Shown here piece after piece: positions 17,522-26,325 of a DNA stretch of 64,000 nucleotides; positions within the stretch are counted from its first letter, which is position 1, and each line of letters begins with the position of its first letter. This stretch comes from Methylotenera oryzisoli. Lineage in GTDB: Bacteria; Pseudomonadota; Gammaproteobacteria; Burkholderiales; Methylophilaceae. A program made the position numbers and the translations under genes. Where the stretch lies: positions 54,681 to 118,680 of the forward strand of contig NZ_PQVH01000010.1 in the NCBI RefSeq assembly GCF_004661485.1, given 5' to 3'. The notes below the pieces were generated by a model. It had not been told where the DNA came from. It ran no database searches and saw only the letters and a program-made list of their open reading frames with translations.

Positions 17522-20410
17522 CTACTTAAGCTTAGCTAACTGGCTTAACAGTTTATCCAAGCTGGCACTAAAATCGGCCACACGTGCTTTTTCCTGCTCT
17601 ACCACTGCTGCTGGCGCTCTTGCCACAAAACTCTCGTTATTAAGTTTTGCATTGGCTTTATTGATTTCACCTTCCAGACGCGCGATTTCTTTACCTAAGC
17701 GCTCTTTTTCTGCCGCAACATCGATTTCAACTTTTAGCATCAGTTTAAAATCATTCACTAGCATCACCGGCGCATCCGCTTCTGGCAACTCAGCAACAAT
17801 CGCCACATCCTCCAGCTTAGCCAATGCTTTCAGGTAAGGTGCGTAGGCAGCCAATGCCTCGGCATCACCCGCAGCAAATAATGGCACACGTGCCGCTGGG
17901 GAAATACCCATTTCACCACGCAAGCTACGGCATGCATCCACAGCTTGTTTTAACTGCGCCACCCAAGCCTCAGAGGCCTCGTCCAATTTGTCTGGCTGCG
18001 CTTTAGGATAAGTTTCCAACATAATGCTGGCGCCATGCTTTTCCGTCATTGGCGCGATTGTTTGCCAAATTTCTTCGGTAATAAATGGCATGATAGGGTG
18101 CGCTAAGCGCAAGATGGTTTCCAGCACGCGCAGTAAAGTACGGCGTGTGCCGATTTTTTCTGCCTCACTGCCATTTTGCATTTGTACTTTAGCTAGCTCT
18201 AAGTACCAGTCGCAGTACTCATCCCACACAAACTCGTAAATCGCTTTTGCAGCTAAGTCAAAGCGGTAGTCTTCAAACGCGCGCTCAACCTCAGCTTCCG
18301 TGCGCTGCAGGATGCTCACAATCCAGCGGTCAGCGGCTGAGAACACACGGCCACCTTCTACGCAACTGCCAAGGCCAAAACCATTGTCCTGGCCTTCGGT
18401 ATTCATTAGTACGAAGCGCGTTGCATTCCACAATTTATTGCAGAAATTACGGTAGCCATCACAGCGCTGTAAATCAAACTTAATGTCACGGCCAGGTGAA
18501 GCTAATGCTGCAAACGTAAAGCGTAGCGCATCGGTACCATAGGCGTTAATCCCCTCCGGAAACTCTTTACGTGTACGTTTCTCGATTTTTTCCGCATCTT
18601 TCGGGTTCATCAAACCTGTGGTGCGTTTTTTAATCAGTTCATCCAGACCAATGCCGTCAATCAAGTCGATCGGGTCTAGCACGTTGCCTTTAGATTTACT
18701 CATCTTCTGGCCTTCGGCATCGCGAATCAAGCCGTGTACATACACGTGCTTAAACGGAATTTTGCCAGTGATATGCGTGGTCATCATCACCATACGCGCC
18801 ACCCAGAAGAAAATAATATCAAAGCCTGTGACTAATACAGAAGATGGCAAGTACTGCTGTAGGGCAATATTCGCAGCATCCTTCTCTGCATCACCGGTCC
18901 AGTCCAAGGTAGAGAACGGCCATAGGGCAGATGAATACCATGTATCCAGCACATCATCGTCACGTTTCAATTGACCGGCATAGCCGTCTTTAGCCGCCTG
19001 AGCCTTGGCCTCAGCCTCATCATGCGCCACATAGACTTTGCCGTCATCAGAGTACCAAGCAGGGATTTGGTGCCCCCACCATAACTGACGGGAAATACAC
19101 CAGTCTTGAATGTTATTGAGCCATTGGTTGTAAGTGTTTACCCAGTTCTCAGGGTAGAACTTGATTTCGCCGCTCTCCACTACGTCCAATGCTTTTTGCG
19201 TGATCGATTTACCGTCAGCCGCAGGCTTGCTCATGGCAACGAACCATTGATCGGTCAGCATAGGCTCAATCACTACATTAGTACGGTCACCGCGCGGCAC
19301 TTTGAGTTTATGTTTTTCTGCCTTAACCAAATAGCCTTGTGCCTCTAGGTCTGCCACCACTTGTTTACGTGCAGCAAAGCGCTCCAAGCCAATCAGATTT
19401 GCTGGCATCTGGATGGATGGCTTACTAGCACCATCCGCCGCCCAAACTTCTGCTGCGGCAGGCACAAACCCTTGCAGATTGAGGATAACGATTTTATCCA
19501 AACCTTGACGTTGGCCGACCATATTGTCGTTAAAGTCATGCGCTGGCGTCACTTTCACTACACCGGTACCGAACTCCAAATCGACATAATCATCAGCAAT
19601 GATAGGAATCTCACGGTTGCACAACGGCAACTGCACAGTTTTACCAATCAGGTGTTTATAACGCGCATCTTCCGGATGCACCATCACTGCCACGTCACCC
19701 AGCATAGTCTCTGGACGTGTTGTCGCTACCGTTAAATGACCAGAACCATCTGCCAGTGGATAGTTGATGTGCCACATGAAGCCGTCTTCTTCTTCCTGCA
19801 CCACTTCTAAATCAGACACCGCTGTGCCTAGCTTCACATCCCAGTTCACCAAACGCTTGCCACGATAAATCAGGCCTTCGTTATAGAGTTGCACAAAGGT
19901 CTTGGTCACTGTTTTGTTGAGGCCTTCATCCATGGTGAAGCGCTCGCGGCTCCAATCCGGCGAGGTACCTAAACGACGCATTTGTTTAGTGATGGTACCG
20001 CCTGAGTACTCTTTCCACTCCCATACTTTTTCTAAGAACTTTTCACGGCCTAAATCATGACGTGACACGCCTTGTGCATCAAGCTGACGCTCCACCACGA
20101 TTTGGGTAGCAATACCGGCATGGTCGGTACCTGGCTGCCACAAAGTGTTGTCGCCACGCATACGGTGGTAGCGTGTTAATGCATCCATTAAGGTCTGATT
20201 AAAACCGTGCCCCATATGGAGCGTGCCGGTCACGTTAGGCGGGGGAAGTAAAATACAGAAATTATCTTGCTTGGCGGTATCTAAGCCAGCGCCATAATAG
20301 CCTTGCCCCTCCCAGAATTCATACCATTTACTTTCAATGGTTTTAGGGTCGAATGATTTGGCTAGCTCTTTGTTTTCTTGCATATTCTGTGTCGAATGGT
20401 CAGTTGTCAT
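17522..20410 (-). CDS. valS: Valyl-tRNA synthetase
   Basis: A 962-residue class I aminoacyl-tRNA synthetase, full length. The HIGH-type motif appears as [16 protein letters not shown] near residue 57, and KMSKS appears in [14 protein letters not shown]. The CP1 editing domain includes the [16 protein letters not shown] segment. The C-terminal tRNA-binding coiled coil (about 900-962, rich in Lys, Glu and Ala) is intact and ends LLSQLAKLK. The family charges tRNA-Val and edits mischarged Thr. Confidence 0.98.
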   Translation of the reverse strand: MTTDHSTQNMQENKELAKSFDPKTIESKWYEFWEGQGYYGAGLDTAKQDNFCILLPPPNVTGTLHMGHGFNQTLMDALTRYHRMRGDNTLWQPGTDHAGIATQIVVERQLDAQGVSRHDLGREKFLEKVWEWKEYSGGTITKQMRRLGTSPDWSRERFTMDEGLNKTVTKTFVQLYNEGLIYRGKRLVNWDVKLGTAVSDLEVVQEEEDGFMWHINYPLADGSGHLTVATTRPETMLGDVAVMVHPEDARYKHLIGKTVQLPLCNREIPIIADDYVDLEFGTGVVKVTPAHDFNDNMVGQRQGLDKIVILNLQGFVPAAAEVWAADGASKPSIQMPANLIGLERFAARKQVVADLEAQGYLVKAEKHKLKVPRGDRTNVVIEPMLTDQWFVAMSKPAADGKSITQKALDVVESGEIKFYPENWVNTYNQWLNNIQDWCISRQLWWGHQIPAWYSDDGKVYVAHDEAEAKAQAAKDGYAGQLKRDDDVLDTWYSSALWPFSTLDWTGDAEKDAANIALQQYLPSSVLVTGFDIIFFWVARMVMMTTHITGKIPFKHVYVHGLIRDAEGQKMSKSKGNVLDPIDLIDGIGLDELIKKRTTGLMNPKDAEKIEKRTRKEFPEGINAYGTDALRFTFAALASPGRDIKFDLQRCDGYRNFCNKLWNATRFVLMNTEGQDNGFGLGSCVEGGRVFSAADRWIVSILQRTEAEVERAFEDYRFDLAAKAIYEFVWDEYCDWYLELAKVQMQNGSEAEKIGTRRTLLRVLETILRLAHPIMPFITEEIWQTIAPMTEKHGASIMLETYPKAQPDKLDEASEAWVAQLKQAVDACRSLRGEMGISPAARVPLFAAGDAEALAAYAPYLKALAKLEDVAIVAELPEADAPVMLVNDFKLMLKVEIDVAAEKERLGKEIARLEGEINKANAKLNNESFVARAPAAVVEQEKARVADFSASLDKLLSQLAKLK

Positions 20411-20443
20411 AACCTAGCATTTTATCACAGGGCAAACCTGCTG

Positions 20444-21340
20444 TTATATCGCGAGGTAACTCGCTACAAAAGAAAACAGACCCGCTCCGAAAAATACTAA
20501 AAAATGCACAACCGCCCAATAACGATAGCGCTGCCTCAGCGCTTGCGGAGTAATGCCTGATATCACAAATAGACGATTGTTTTGGGGCTTAGCAATCAAA
20601 TGCTGCTCACTTTTAAGCAATAGGCTTTGCTGACGCTTGATATCGGTATAGGCCTGTTCGCGTGCTTGCTCCCACTCCAGCATATCAATTTCACCATCCC
20701 GGTTCAGGTCAAACCGCTGCAACAGTCTGGATTTAGATTGCTTCCATTGTGTGAGCAGCTTGCCAACCTCATGGTGGATTTCAGCCTCGGTATGGGCTTG
20801 CGTGCCGGCATCTAAATCACCCAGCACGTAAATAGATTTATCCGCAAACAGTACATCCTCAATATAGCGGTGCCCATTTTGCGTAATTACATGCCGTTTT
20901 GCAGCATAAATATCCGCGCCTTTAGGGTCTACCAAGCACACACCGGTATCATCATGCAGCTCAAACACTTGCTCGCTGACTTGGTAATCTTGCAAGCGCC
21001 ACATGTAGTTACTATCGCGGGCGTACACCCACAACCTGAACCAAACGCAATCTGCACCTTGGATTGGGCTGCGCATGGGCAAGCGCTGTCTGGACTTGCC
21101 AAACAATTCCACATAGCCTTGAGCCGCCGACGCAATGGTTGAAATTGGCACCTCGGATATTGCCAGCAATCTTTTGTAGTTAAATGCCCAGGCAAATATG
21201 GCAACCAAGGCACTCACAGCGAACAGCATCGGCAGTTGGTGCGCTTGCCCGTCCTGGTAATCTATGTACACGCCTGCCAACACCAGCCCAAGGCAGACAC
21301 ACAGGGCGAGCGGGTTTAAATAGTAACTACGCAAGCGCAC
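20444..21340 (-). CDS. GIDE-like membrane protein with an EF-hand loop
   Basis: A 298-residue protein starting with GTG. Two N-terminal helices (about 10-26 and 37-53) and one C-terminal helix (about 272-297) anchor it. The middle resembles the bacterial counterpart of the GIDE/MULAN domain: AAQGYVELFGKS, then PIQGADCVWFRLWV. Residues 211-222 (DLNRDGEIDMLE) form a textbook EF-hand loop with acidic or Asn ligands at 1, 3, 5, 9 and 12. It follows the lemA gene by 8 bp on the same strand, a pairing often seen for this family. No RING finger is present, so ubiquitin-ligase activity is not implied. Confidence 0.7.
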   Translation of the reverse strand: MRLRSYYLNPLALCVCLGLVLAGVYIDYQDGQAHQLPMLFAVSALVAIFAWAFNYKRLLAISEVPISTIASAAQGYVELFGKSRQRLPMRSPIQGADCVWFRLWVYARDSNYMWRLQDYQVSEQVFELHDDTGVCLVDPKGADIYAAKRHVITQNGHRYIEDVLFADKSIYVLGDLDAGTQAHTEAEIHHEVGKLLTQWKQSKSRLLQRFDLNRDGEIDMLEWEQAREQAYTDIKRQQSLLLKSEQHLIAKPQNNRLFVISGITPQALRQRYRYWAVVHFLVFFGAGLFSFVASYLAI

Positions 21341-21348
21341 AACACTGC

Positions 21349-21918
21349 CTACAGCTTGGCATTAAAGCGCTGACTTACGTCAACATCGGCAAGCTCTTCA
21401 CTGGAAAATTTAAGTAATGACTCTTTGGCAAAACCAAACAGCCTTGCCACGATTAGATCCGGAAACTGTTGCACGCGCACATTGTTAATGTACACACTGT
21501 CGTTATAAAACTCGCGGCGGTCTGCAATTTGATTTTCAAGCCCGGTGATGCGGGTCTGCAGCATTAAGAAATTCTGGTTAGACTTAAGCTCTGGATAGCT
21601 TTCCGCCACGGCGAACAGACCACCTAAGCCTACACGCAGTGCGCTTTCGGCCTGCCCTAGCGCAGTAACATCATGCTGGTCGCGCGCTTCATTCACTTGT
21701 GTGCGCGCTTGAATCACTTTTTCTAGCGTAGCCTGCTCATGCTGCATATACTGCCGGCAAGTATCTATCAGTTTAGGCAGCTCCTCATGACGCTGCTTTA
21801 ACAGCACATTGATATTAGACCATGCCTTTTCAACGTTATTTTTAACACTGACCAAACTATTGTATGTGATGACAAAATACAGCACAACGACGGCTACCAC
21901 TATCCACACTAACATCAT
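21349..21918 (-). CDS. lemA: LemA-family membrane-anchored protein
   Basis: A 189-residue LemA protein. One N-terminal helix (about 2-20) is followed by a helical-bundle domain with the typical NVEKAWSNINVLLKQRHEELPKL start and YPELKSNQNFLMLQTRI, then NIQ-like spacing to YND and a final FSSEELADVDV. LemA proteins sit in the inner membrane with the bundle exposed; function is poorly defined. The gene directly precedes the GIDE-like gene in transcription and probably forms an operon with it. Confidence 0.93.
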   Translation of the reverse strand: MMLVWIVVAVVVLYFVITYNSLVSVKNNVEKAWSNINVLLKQRHEELPKLIDTCRQYMQHEQATLEKVIQARTQVNEARDQHDVTALGQAESALRVGLGGLFAVAESYPELKSNQNFLMLQTRITGLENQIADRREFYNDSVYINNVRVQQFPDLIVARLFGFAKESLLKFSSEELADVDVSQRFNAKL

Positions 21919-22004
21919 ATCCCCTTATTTTTATTGATGATATCGGCCTGCGAACTCGCGTAATACTTGAGTCGCTATGGATAGTAGCATTTACTAGTTA
22001 AAGA

Positions 22005-23228
22005 TTAAACATCCGCCATCAACACTGGGCCTACTTTCTCCCAGTAGCGAGAAAAACGCTTTAAGCGCCGCTCACTCAGCCGTACATTCGCTAGCCTTGG
22101 CGCGTGCTCCCAGCTCGGGGAAAATGGTGCCAATATTTCTTTAAGCTTAAAGTTAGGCGTGTCCTGCGTAAAAATCTGCCCTACGCCTTTTTGCAGCAAC
22201 ACAGCGTGCGTATCGCCCATCCACACCTCAACATTCATCATTTCATGCAGACAGTCTGCCACAAACTGCAATCTGTTTAGTGACCAATGACCACACAACA
22301 CAGGGTCAAACACAAAGATTTTAGGATAAGGCTTACTAAGCAAAGGGTTCTGTGCAGACAGCATTTCATCATGCACCAGCACCGCAACCGCTTTAAATGT
22401 ATGCGCGCCCTTCATCGGCAATGACTTAATAGGATATTGCTTTGGGCTGGCGGTGAGTGATGGCGAAAATAAACGCCCATTCAACACCTCATAGCTCGCA
22501 TCAAACGGGCATTGCGCTGTGCATGTGGCGCAATATTTACCCCCCGTATAACGCTCCAGATTCTCTTTGTTAAAGTAATAAGGTTTAGAGCTAAACGTCG
22601 ACGCAACCCATTGCCATGACAAGTGATTACTTGCCAAATCGCCATCTAGCAAGTGGGCTTCAAACCAATCAGCCGTCTCACGCCAGTCGATTTTAAGATG
22701 ATGGACCACATAGCTCGCAAACCACATGCGGGCATGGTTATGCATATAGCCAGTATCCAGCAACTCTTTAATAAAGCCATCCATACAGGGTAAACCAGTG
22801 TTGGCCTGCTTAACCGCATCGCTCAGCGGCTGATAATCAAGATTAACCTTAGGTGGCTCCATTTCGCTAAAGATAGCATTCCCTTCATAAAACCAGACTT
22901 GCCGCCAAAAATCGCGCCAAGCTAGCTCCATCAGCAGGCTCTCGCCTTGTAAGCCAAACTTCTGTTTCACAAAAGTAAAAGTCTCATTTAAGCTCAGACA
23001 GCCGTGGCGTAGGTATGGAGATAAATGTGTGACTGCACCATTAATAAAATTACGGTTACGTCCGTACTGCACAGCATCTACTGCATGCAACTTTCGTAAC
23101 GCGCTGGTCCTGCCGCCAGACCATTCTTCCGCAAGATCAGGGCCCTTTGCTTGTGCAAACATGCGCTTGACGTAATGCAATCGTTCTAGCCGGTCACTCG
23201 GAAGATTAAGTTTCTGTGCGGGGCCCAT
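22005..23228 (-). CDS. Photolyase/cryptochrome-like FAD protein with swapped domain order
   Basis: A 407-residue protein. The helical FAD-binding catalytic domain of the photolyase/cryptochrome family is at about 36-230: LSPYLRHG, ELAWRDFWRQ, DTGYMHNHARMWFASYVV, LLDGDLASNHLSWQWVAS. In ordinary photolyases an alpha/beta antenna domain precedes this. Here a segment resembling that domain comes after it (about 278-375: HDEMLSAQNPLL, KIFVFDP, NRLQFVADCLHEM, VEVWMGD). Cys233, Cys236 and Cys240 (CATCTAQC), perhaps with Cys148, could bind metal or Fe-S. The frame extends to TTG at 23273; ATG at 23228 with an AGGA site is preferred. Repair activity is not shown. Confidence 0.82.
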   Translation of the reverse strand: MGPAQKLNLPSDRLERLHYVKRMFAQAKGPDLAEEWSGGRTSALRKLHAVDAVQYGRNRNFINGAVTHLSPYLRHGCLSLNETFTFVKQKFGLQGESLLMELAWRDFWRQVWFYEGNAIFSEMEPPKVNLDYQPLSDAVKQANTGLPCMDGFIKELLDTGYMHNHARMWFASYVVHHLKIDWRETADWFEAHLLDGDLASNHLSWQWVASTFSSKPYYFNKENLERYTGGKYCATCTAQCPFDASYEVLNGRLFSPSLTASPKQYPIKSLPMKGAHTFKAVAVLVHDEMLSAQNPLLSKPYPKIFVFDPVLCGHWSLNRLQFVADCLHEMMNVEVWMGDTHAVLLQKGVGQIFTQDTPNFKLKEILAPFSPSWEHAPRLANVRLSERRLKRFSRYWEKVGPVLMADV

Positions 23229-23385
23229 AGGAGTATTTCCTACAATGTTAATGGAACATGATATACCACCCAAAAGGGTACACCTTTTTTGCAGAATTTT
23301 ATATTAAAAAATATTGAAATATCGTGCAATAATAATTACCGATGTTTAGGCTTAACACTTATCAATCTTTGTATCAGGATATCAA

Positions 23386-23835
23386 ATGATAGAAGCAACT
23401 TGGGTTTGGGCTGTATTAGGTATCGTTTTAATCGCAGTAGAAATATTAGCCATAGGTACTTTATATATATTATGGTTTGGCATCGCTGCCATTTGTTTAG
23501 CGATTGCCACTTGGCTGTTTCCAAACATTCCACACGCGATACAATTCATCGCGTTTGCCATCCTCTCTATCGGGTCTTTGGCAATATGGCGACGTTATTA
23601 CAAAAAAACGGATAGCAGCTCAGTTGTGGGTCAATCACAAGGCGAAGAAATTGGCCGCATCGGCACTGTGCTGCAGACAACCAGCCCTGCACAGAACGGC
23701 TTAATTCGCTTTACGCAAGGCCTAATGGGTAGCCGCGAATGGGTAGCAGTGTCGGACGAGGTGATAGAAGCCGAAAGTCAGGCAAAAGTGATTGCTGTTG
23801 AAGGCAATACACTACGCATTACAAAAGTTAGTTAA
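23386..23835 (+). CDS. NfeD-family membrane protein
   Basis: A 149-residue short-form NfeD protein. The N-terminal hydrophobic hairpin (about 5-70) is followed by a C-terminal OB-fold (about 85-149: GRIGTVLQTTSPAQNGLIRF, then WVAVSDEVIEAESQAKVIAVEGNTLRI). NfeD proteins partner with SPFH/stomatin proteins in membrane microdomains. The next gene, 35 bp downstream, is exactly such a stomatin. A role in membrane organisation or protein quality control is inferred. Confidence 0.88.
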   Translation: MIEATWVWAVLGIVLIAVEILAIGTLYILWFGIAAICLAIATWLFPNIPHAIQFIAFAILSIGSLAIWRRYYKKTDSSSVVGQSQGEEIGRIGTVLQTTSPAQNGLIRFTQGLMGSREWVAVSDEVIEAESQAKVIAVEGNTLRITKVS

Positions 23836-23870
23836 CGCTTTTTAATCTTCTCACTTAAGGAAATTTCCAA

Positions 23871-24713
23871 ATGACAGAGTTTAGTTTAGTACTCATATTT
23901 TTAGTAATTGTCGCCATCATTAAAGGCGTGCGCATTGTGCCGCAAGGTGAAGAGTGGGTGGTGGAGCGTTTAGGTAAATTTGCTGGCGTACTCACACCAG
24001 GGCTGCATGTTATCAACCCGATTTTTACCAGAGTAAGCTACAAAGTTACCACCAAAGACATTATTCTGGATGTGCCGGAGCAAGAAGTCATCACCCGCGA
24101 TAACGCAGTAATTCTAGCCAATGCGGTTGCATTTATTAAAGTGACGAAGATTGACCGTGCCGTATACGGCATTGAGAATTTCCGTGAAGCCATGCGCAAT
24201 ATGGTGCAAACCAGTTTACGCTCTATCATTGGCGGTATGGATCTCAACCAAGCCCTTACCTCACGTGACCGCATCAAGTCTGAACTCAAACTTGCGATTG
24301 CAGATGAAGCGCTAGACTGGGGTTTAACCGTTAAATCGGTTGAGATTCAAGATATCAAACCATCGCCTAATATGCAGGATGCCATGGAGCGCCAAGCTGC
24401 GGCAGAGCGTGAAAGAGTTGCGGTAGTGACCGAGGCTGAAGGTGCAAAACAATCTCTTATTTTAAATGCGGAAGCACGCTTAGAAGCTGCACGTAAAGAT
24501 GCCGAAGCACAGATGGTGGCGGCGAAAGCCTCTGCAGAATCAATTAAATTTATTACAGAGGCCGTACAAGAAAACAACGCATCAGCGATGTTCTTGTTAG
24601 GTGACCGCTACATTACCGCATTACAAAAAATGTCGACATCTGAGAACAGCAAGGTTGTGGTCATGCCAGGCGACTTAGTCGGTGCGGTAAAGAGCTTAAT
24701 AGGCGGCAAGTAA
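23871..24713 (+). CDS. SPFH/Band-7 stomatin-like protein (paraslipin type)
   Basis: A 280-residue stomatin/prohibitin homolog. A short N-terminal membrane hairpin (about 3-19) precedes RIVPQGEEWVVERLGKF, the start of the SPFH domain. VPEQEVITRDNAVI and the later NMVQTSLRSIIGGMDLNQALTSRD are diagnostic. An alanine/glutamate-rich coiled coil lies at about 175-235. These proteins form ring assemblies that organise the inner membrane and regulate proteases. It pairs with the NfeD gene immediately upstream. A perfect 8-bp hairpin follows the gene. Confidence 0.93.
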   Translation: MTEFSLVLIFLVIVAIIKGVRIVPQGEEWVVERLGKFAGVLTPGLHVINPIFTRVSYKVTTKDIILDVPEQEVITRDNAVILANAVAFIKVTKIDRAVYGIENFREAMRNMVQTSLRSIIGGMDLNQALTSRDRIKSELKLAIADEALDWGLTVKSVEIQDIKPSPNMQDAMERQAAAERERVAVVTEAEGAKQSLILNAEARLEAARKDAEAQMVAAKASAESIKFITEAVQENNASAMFLLGDRYITALQKMSTSENSKVVVMPGDLVGAVKSLIGGK

Positions 24714-24725
24714 TCTAGCCAATTG

Positions 24726-24744
24726 CTATGCTGAGCATAGCACG
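24726..24744. terminator. Perfect hairpin between convergent genes
   Basis: TGCTATGC and GCATAGCA form an 8-bp perfect stem with a 3-nt loop between the stomatin-like gene (+) and the MoeB/ThiF-like gene (-). There is no T-tract, so termination may need Rho or the hairpin may only protect mRNA ends. Confidence 0.4.
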
Positions 24745-24753
24745 CATGGCAAA

Positions 24754-25497
24754 TTAAGCACACACGGTACAAGCTGGGTCTTTACTCAGCTTGATCGTAC
24801 GCCACTCCATAGAGAGTGCATCGAGCAACAAGAGCCTGCCCTGCAAACTATCACCGATAGCCATCAGTATTTTTAGCGCTTCTGCCGCTTGGCAAGTGCC
24901 TATCATGCCCACTAGCGGAGCAAACACACCATTCGTTGCACAGCGCAAATCACTGTCTTCACCATTATCGGGGAACAGGCAGTGATAACATGGGCTGTTG
25001 TCTGAGCGCATGTCATACACCGTGACCTGCCCCTCAAAACCAATGGCCGCCCCAGACACCAGCGGCTTTTTCAACTGCACACAAAGGCGATTCAACAGAT
25101 AGCGTGTAGCAAAATTATCACTACAATCAATCACCACATCAGCTTGTGTAATCAGTTTCTCAAAATCTGCGGCAGATGATTTTTCACAAACCGTATTCAC
25201 CGTGATTTCTGGATTTATTGCCTGCAGGGTGGCTTGTGCAGATACGGCTTTATTTACACCGACAGCGCTTGTGGTGTGCACAATTTGGCGCTGTAAATTG
25301 GTTAAATCCACCACATCAAAATCACAGATAGTGAGGGTGCCTACACCCGCTGCCGCTAAATACAACGCAACTGGCGAGCCTAAACCGCCAGCACCCACGA
25401 TTAACGCGTGGCTATTGACTAGTTTATCTTGTCCCTCATATTCAATCTGCGGTAATAAAATATGGCGGCTATAGCGTAGAAGTTGTTGGTCGTTCAT
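24754..25497 (-). CDS. MoeB/ThiF-family E1-like adenylyltransferase
   Basis: A 247-residue E1-like enzyme. It adenylates the C-terminus of a ubiquitin-fold sulfur carrier (MoaD or ThiS). The nucleotide-binding motif GAGGLGSPVALYLAAAG is at about 36-52, and NLQRQIVH plus DCSDNFATRYLLN are conserved. Two CxxC pairs (CYHC near 170, CTVC at the C-terminus) form the zinc site. MoeB and ThiF cannot be told apart here because no partner gene is adjacent. It begins 3 bp after the prepilin gene on the same strand and may be read through from the MSHA-like cluster. Confidence 0.9.
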   Translation of the reverse strand: MNDQQLLRYSRHILLPQIEYEGQDKLVNSHALIVGAGGLGSPVALYLAAAGVGTLTICDFDVVDLTNLQRQIVHTTSAVGVNKAVSAQATLQAINPEITVNTVCEKSSAADFEKLITQADVVIDCSDNFATRYLLNRLCVQLKKPLVSGAAIGFEGQVTVYDMRSDNSPCYHCLFPDNGEDSDLRCATNGVFAPLVGMIGTCQAAEALKILMAIGDSLQGRLLLLDALSMEWRTIKLSKDPACTVCA

Positions 25498-25500
25498 AAG

Positions 25501-26325
25501 TTAATGCAATTGTCCTGCTTCGATCATGGCATTATAGAGAACATAAGGAGAAATCCAAGTCACGATGTGATCAAACTCACCATTGGCGTCAGCAGCACTT
25601 CTAGGTTCATGGCTTACGAACACGCCATCATCCACAATGCCGTTAGCATCCGCATCATTCAAGTTAGCAGTTTCATCTGCGCCGCCAATGGCTTGGTTCC
25701 CCGTAGCACCTATAGAGTAGATAACAGCCACGGCGTTATTAATCAGATAATTTGTTTCTGGCACGGCGGCGGAACACACCGCGGCAGTTATGCCTACAGA
25801 GCTAGCACAAACCCGTAAATCTGGCAGTAAGTTAGACATACCAACCACATTCATACCATCTGCCTCGTTCACTAGTGGCGTCGCAGCATTATCTGCAATA
25901 TTGGTTGTAAAGTCCGGAGTTGCGGCGCCGCCTGCGCTAGACTGGGTAACGGCATAGCGGATACGATTATCCCAGCCATCTAATGCATACCCTTGCGCAT
26001 CAGCTGGCTGCATGCCCAAGGTTGCCGCCGGCAGAAAACCTACCGCTTGCGTGCAAGTAGCCGCACCACCTATCGGTTGCTCTATACCATTGCTAACCGC
26101 TGTTGCTGGGCAAGGCAAGCGGCCATGCGCCTGCGCGTAACCTAGCAACGCCCTCTTGGCAATCGCTAGCGTATTTTCCGTTTGTAATTGAGCTTGTTGT
26201 TGTCGCTGCACTTGCATAGGCATCAGCAGCGCACCAAGGACGAATCCAAGGATAACGATGACAATGGCCATTTCTACCAGTGTAAACCCACCAACACAAC
26301 GATGTGAAAATGATTTTTTTATCAT
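25501..26325 (-). CDS. Prepilin-like protein with type IV N-terminal methylation motif
   Basis: A 274-residue protein with a class III signal: a basic leader MIKKSFSHRCVGG then FTLVEMAIVIVILGFVLG, where cleavage after Gly and the conserved Glu at +5 are clear. The hydrophobic helix is followed by KRALLGYAQAHGRLPCPA, a segment shared by pilin-like proteins at the end of MSHA clusters. The remainder is rich in small residues and has paired cysteines. It overlaps the large prepilin-like gene by 4 bp and is the last gene of the cluster. It could be a minor or the main subunit; no canonical MshA is present in the window. Confidence 0.85.
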   Translation of the reverse strand: MIKKSFSHRCVGGFTLVEMAIVIVILGFVLGALLMPMQVQRQQQAQLQTENTLAIAKRALLGYAQAHGRLPCPATAVSNGIEQPIGGAATCTQAVGFLPAATLGMQPADAQGYALDGWDNRIRYAVTQSSAGGAATPDFTTNIADNAATPLVNEADGMNVVGMSNLLPDLRVCASSVGITAAVCSAAVPETNYLINNAVAVIYSIGATGNQAIGGADETANLNDADANGIVDDGVFVSHEPRSAADANGEFDHIVTWISPYVLYNAMIEAGQLH

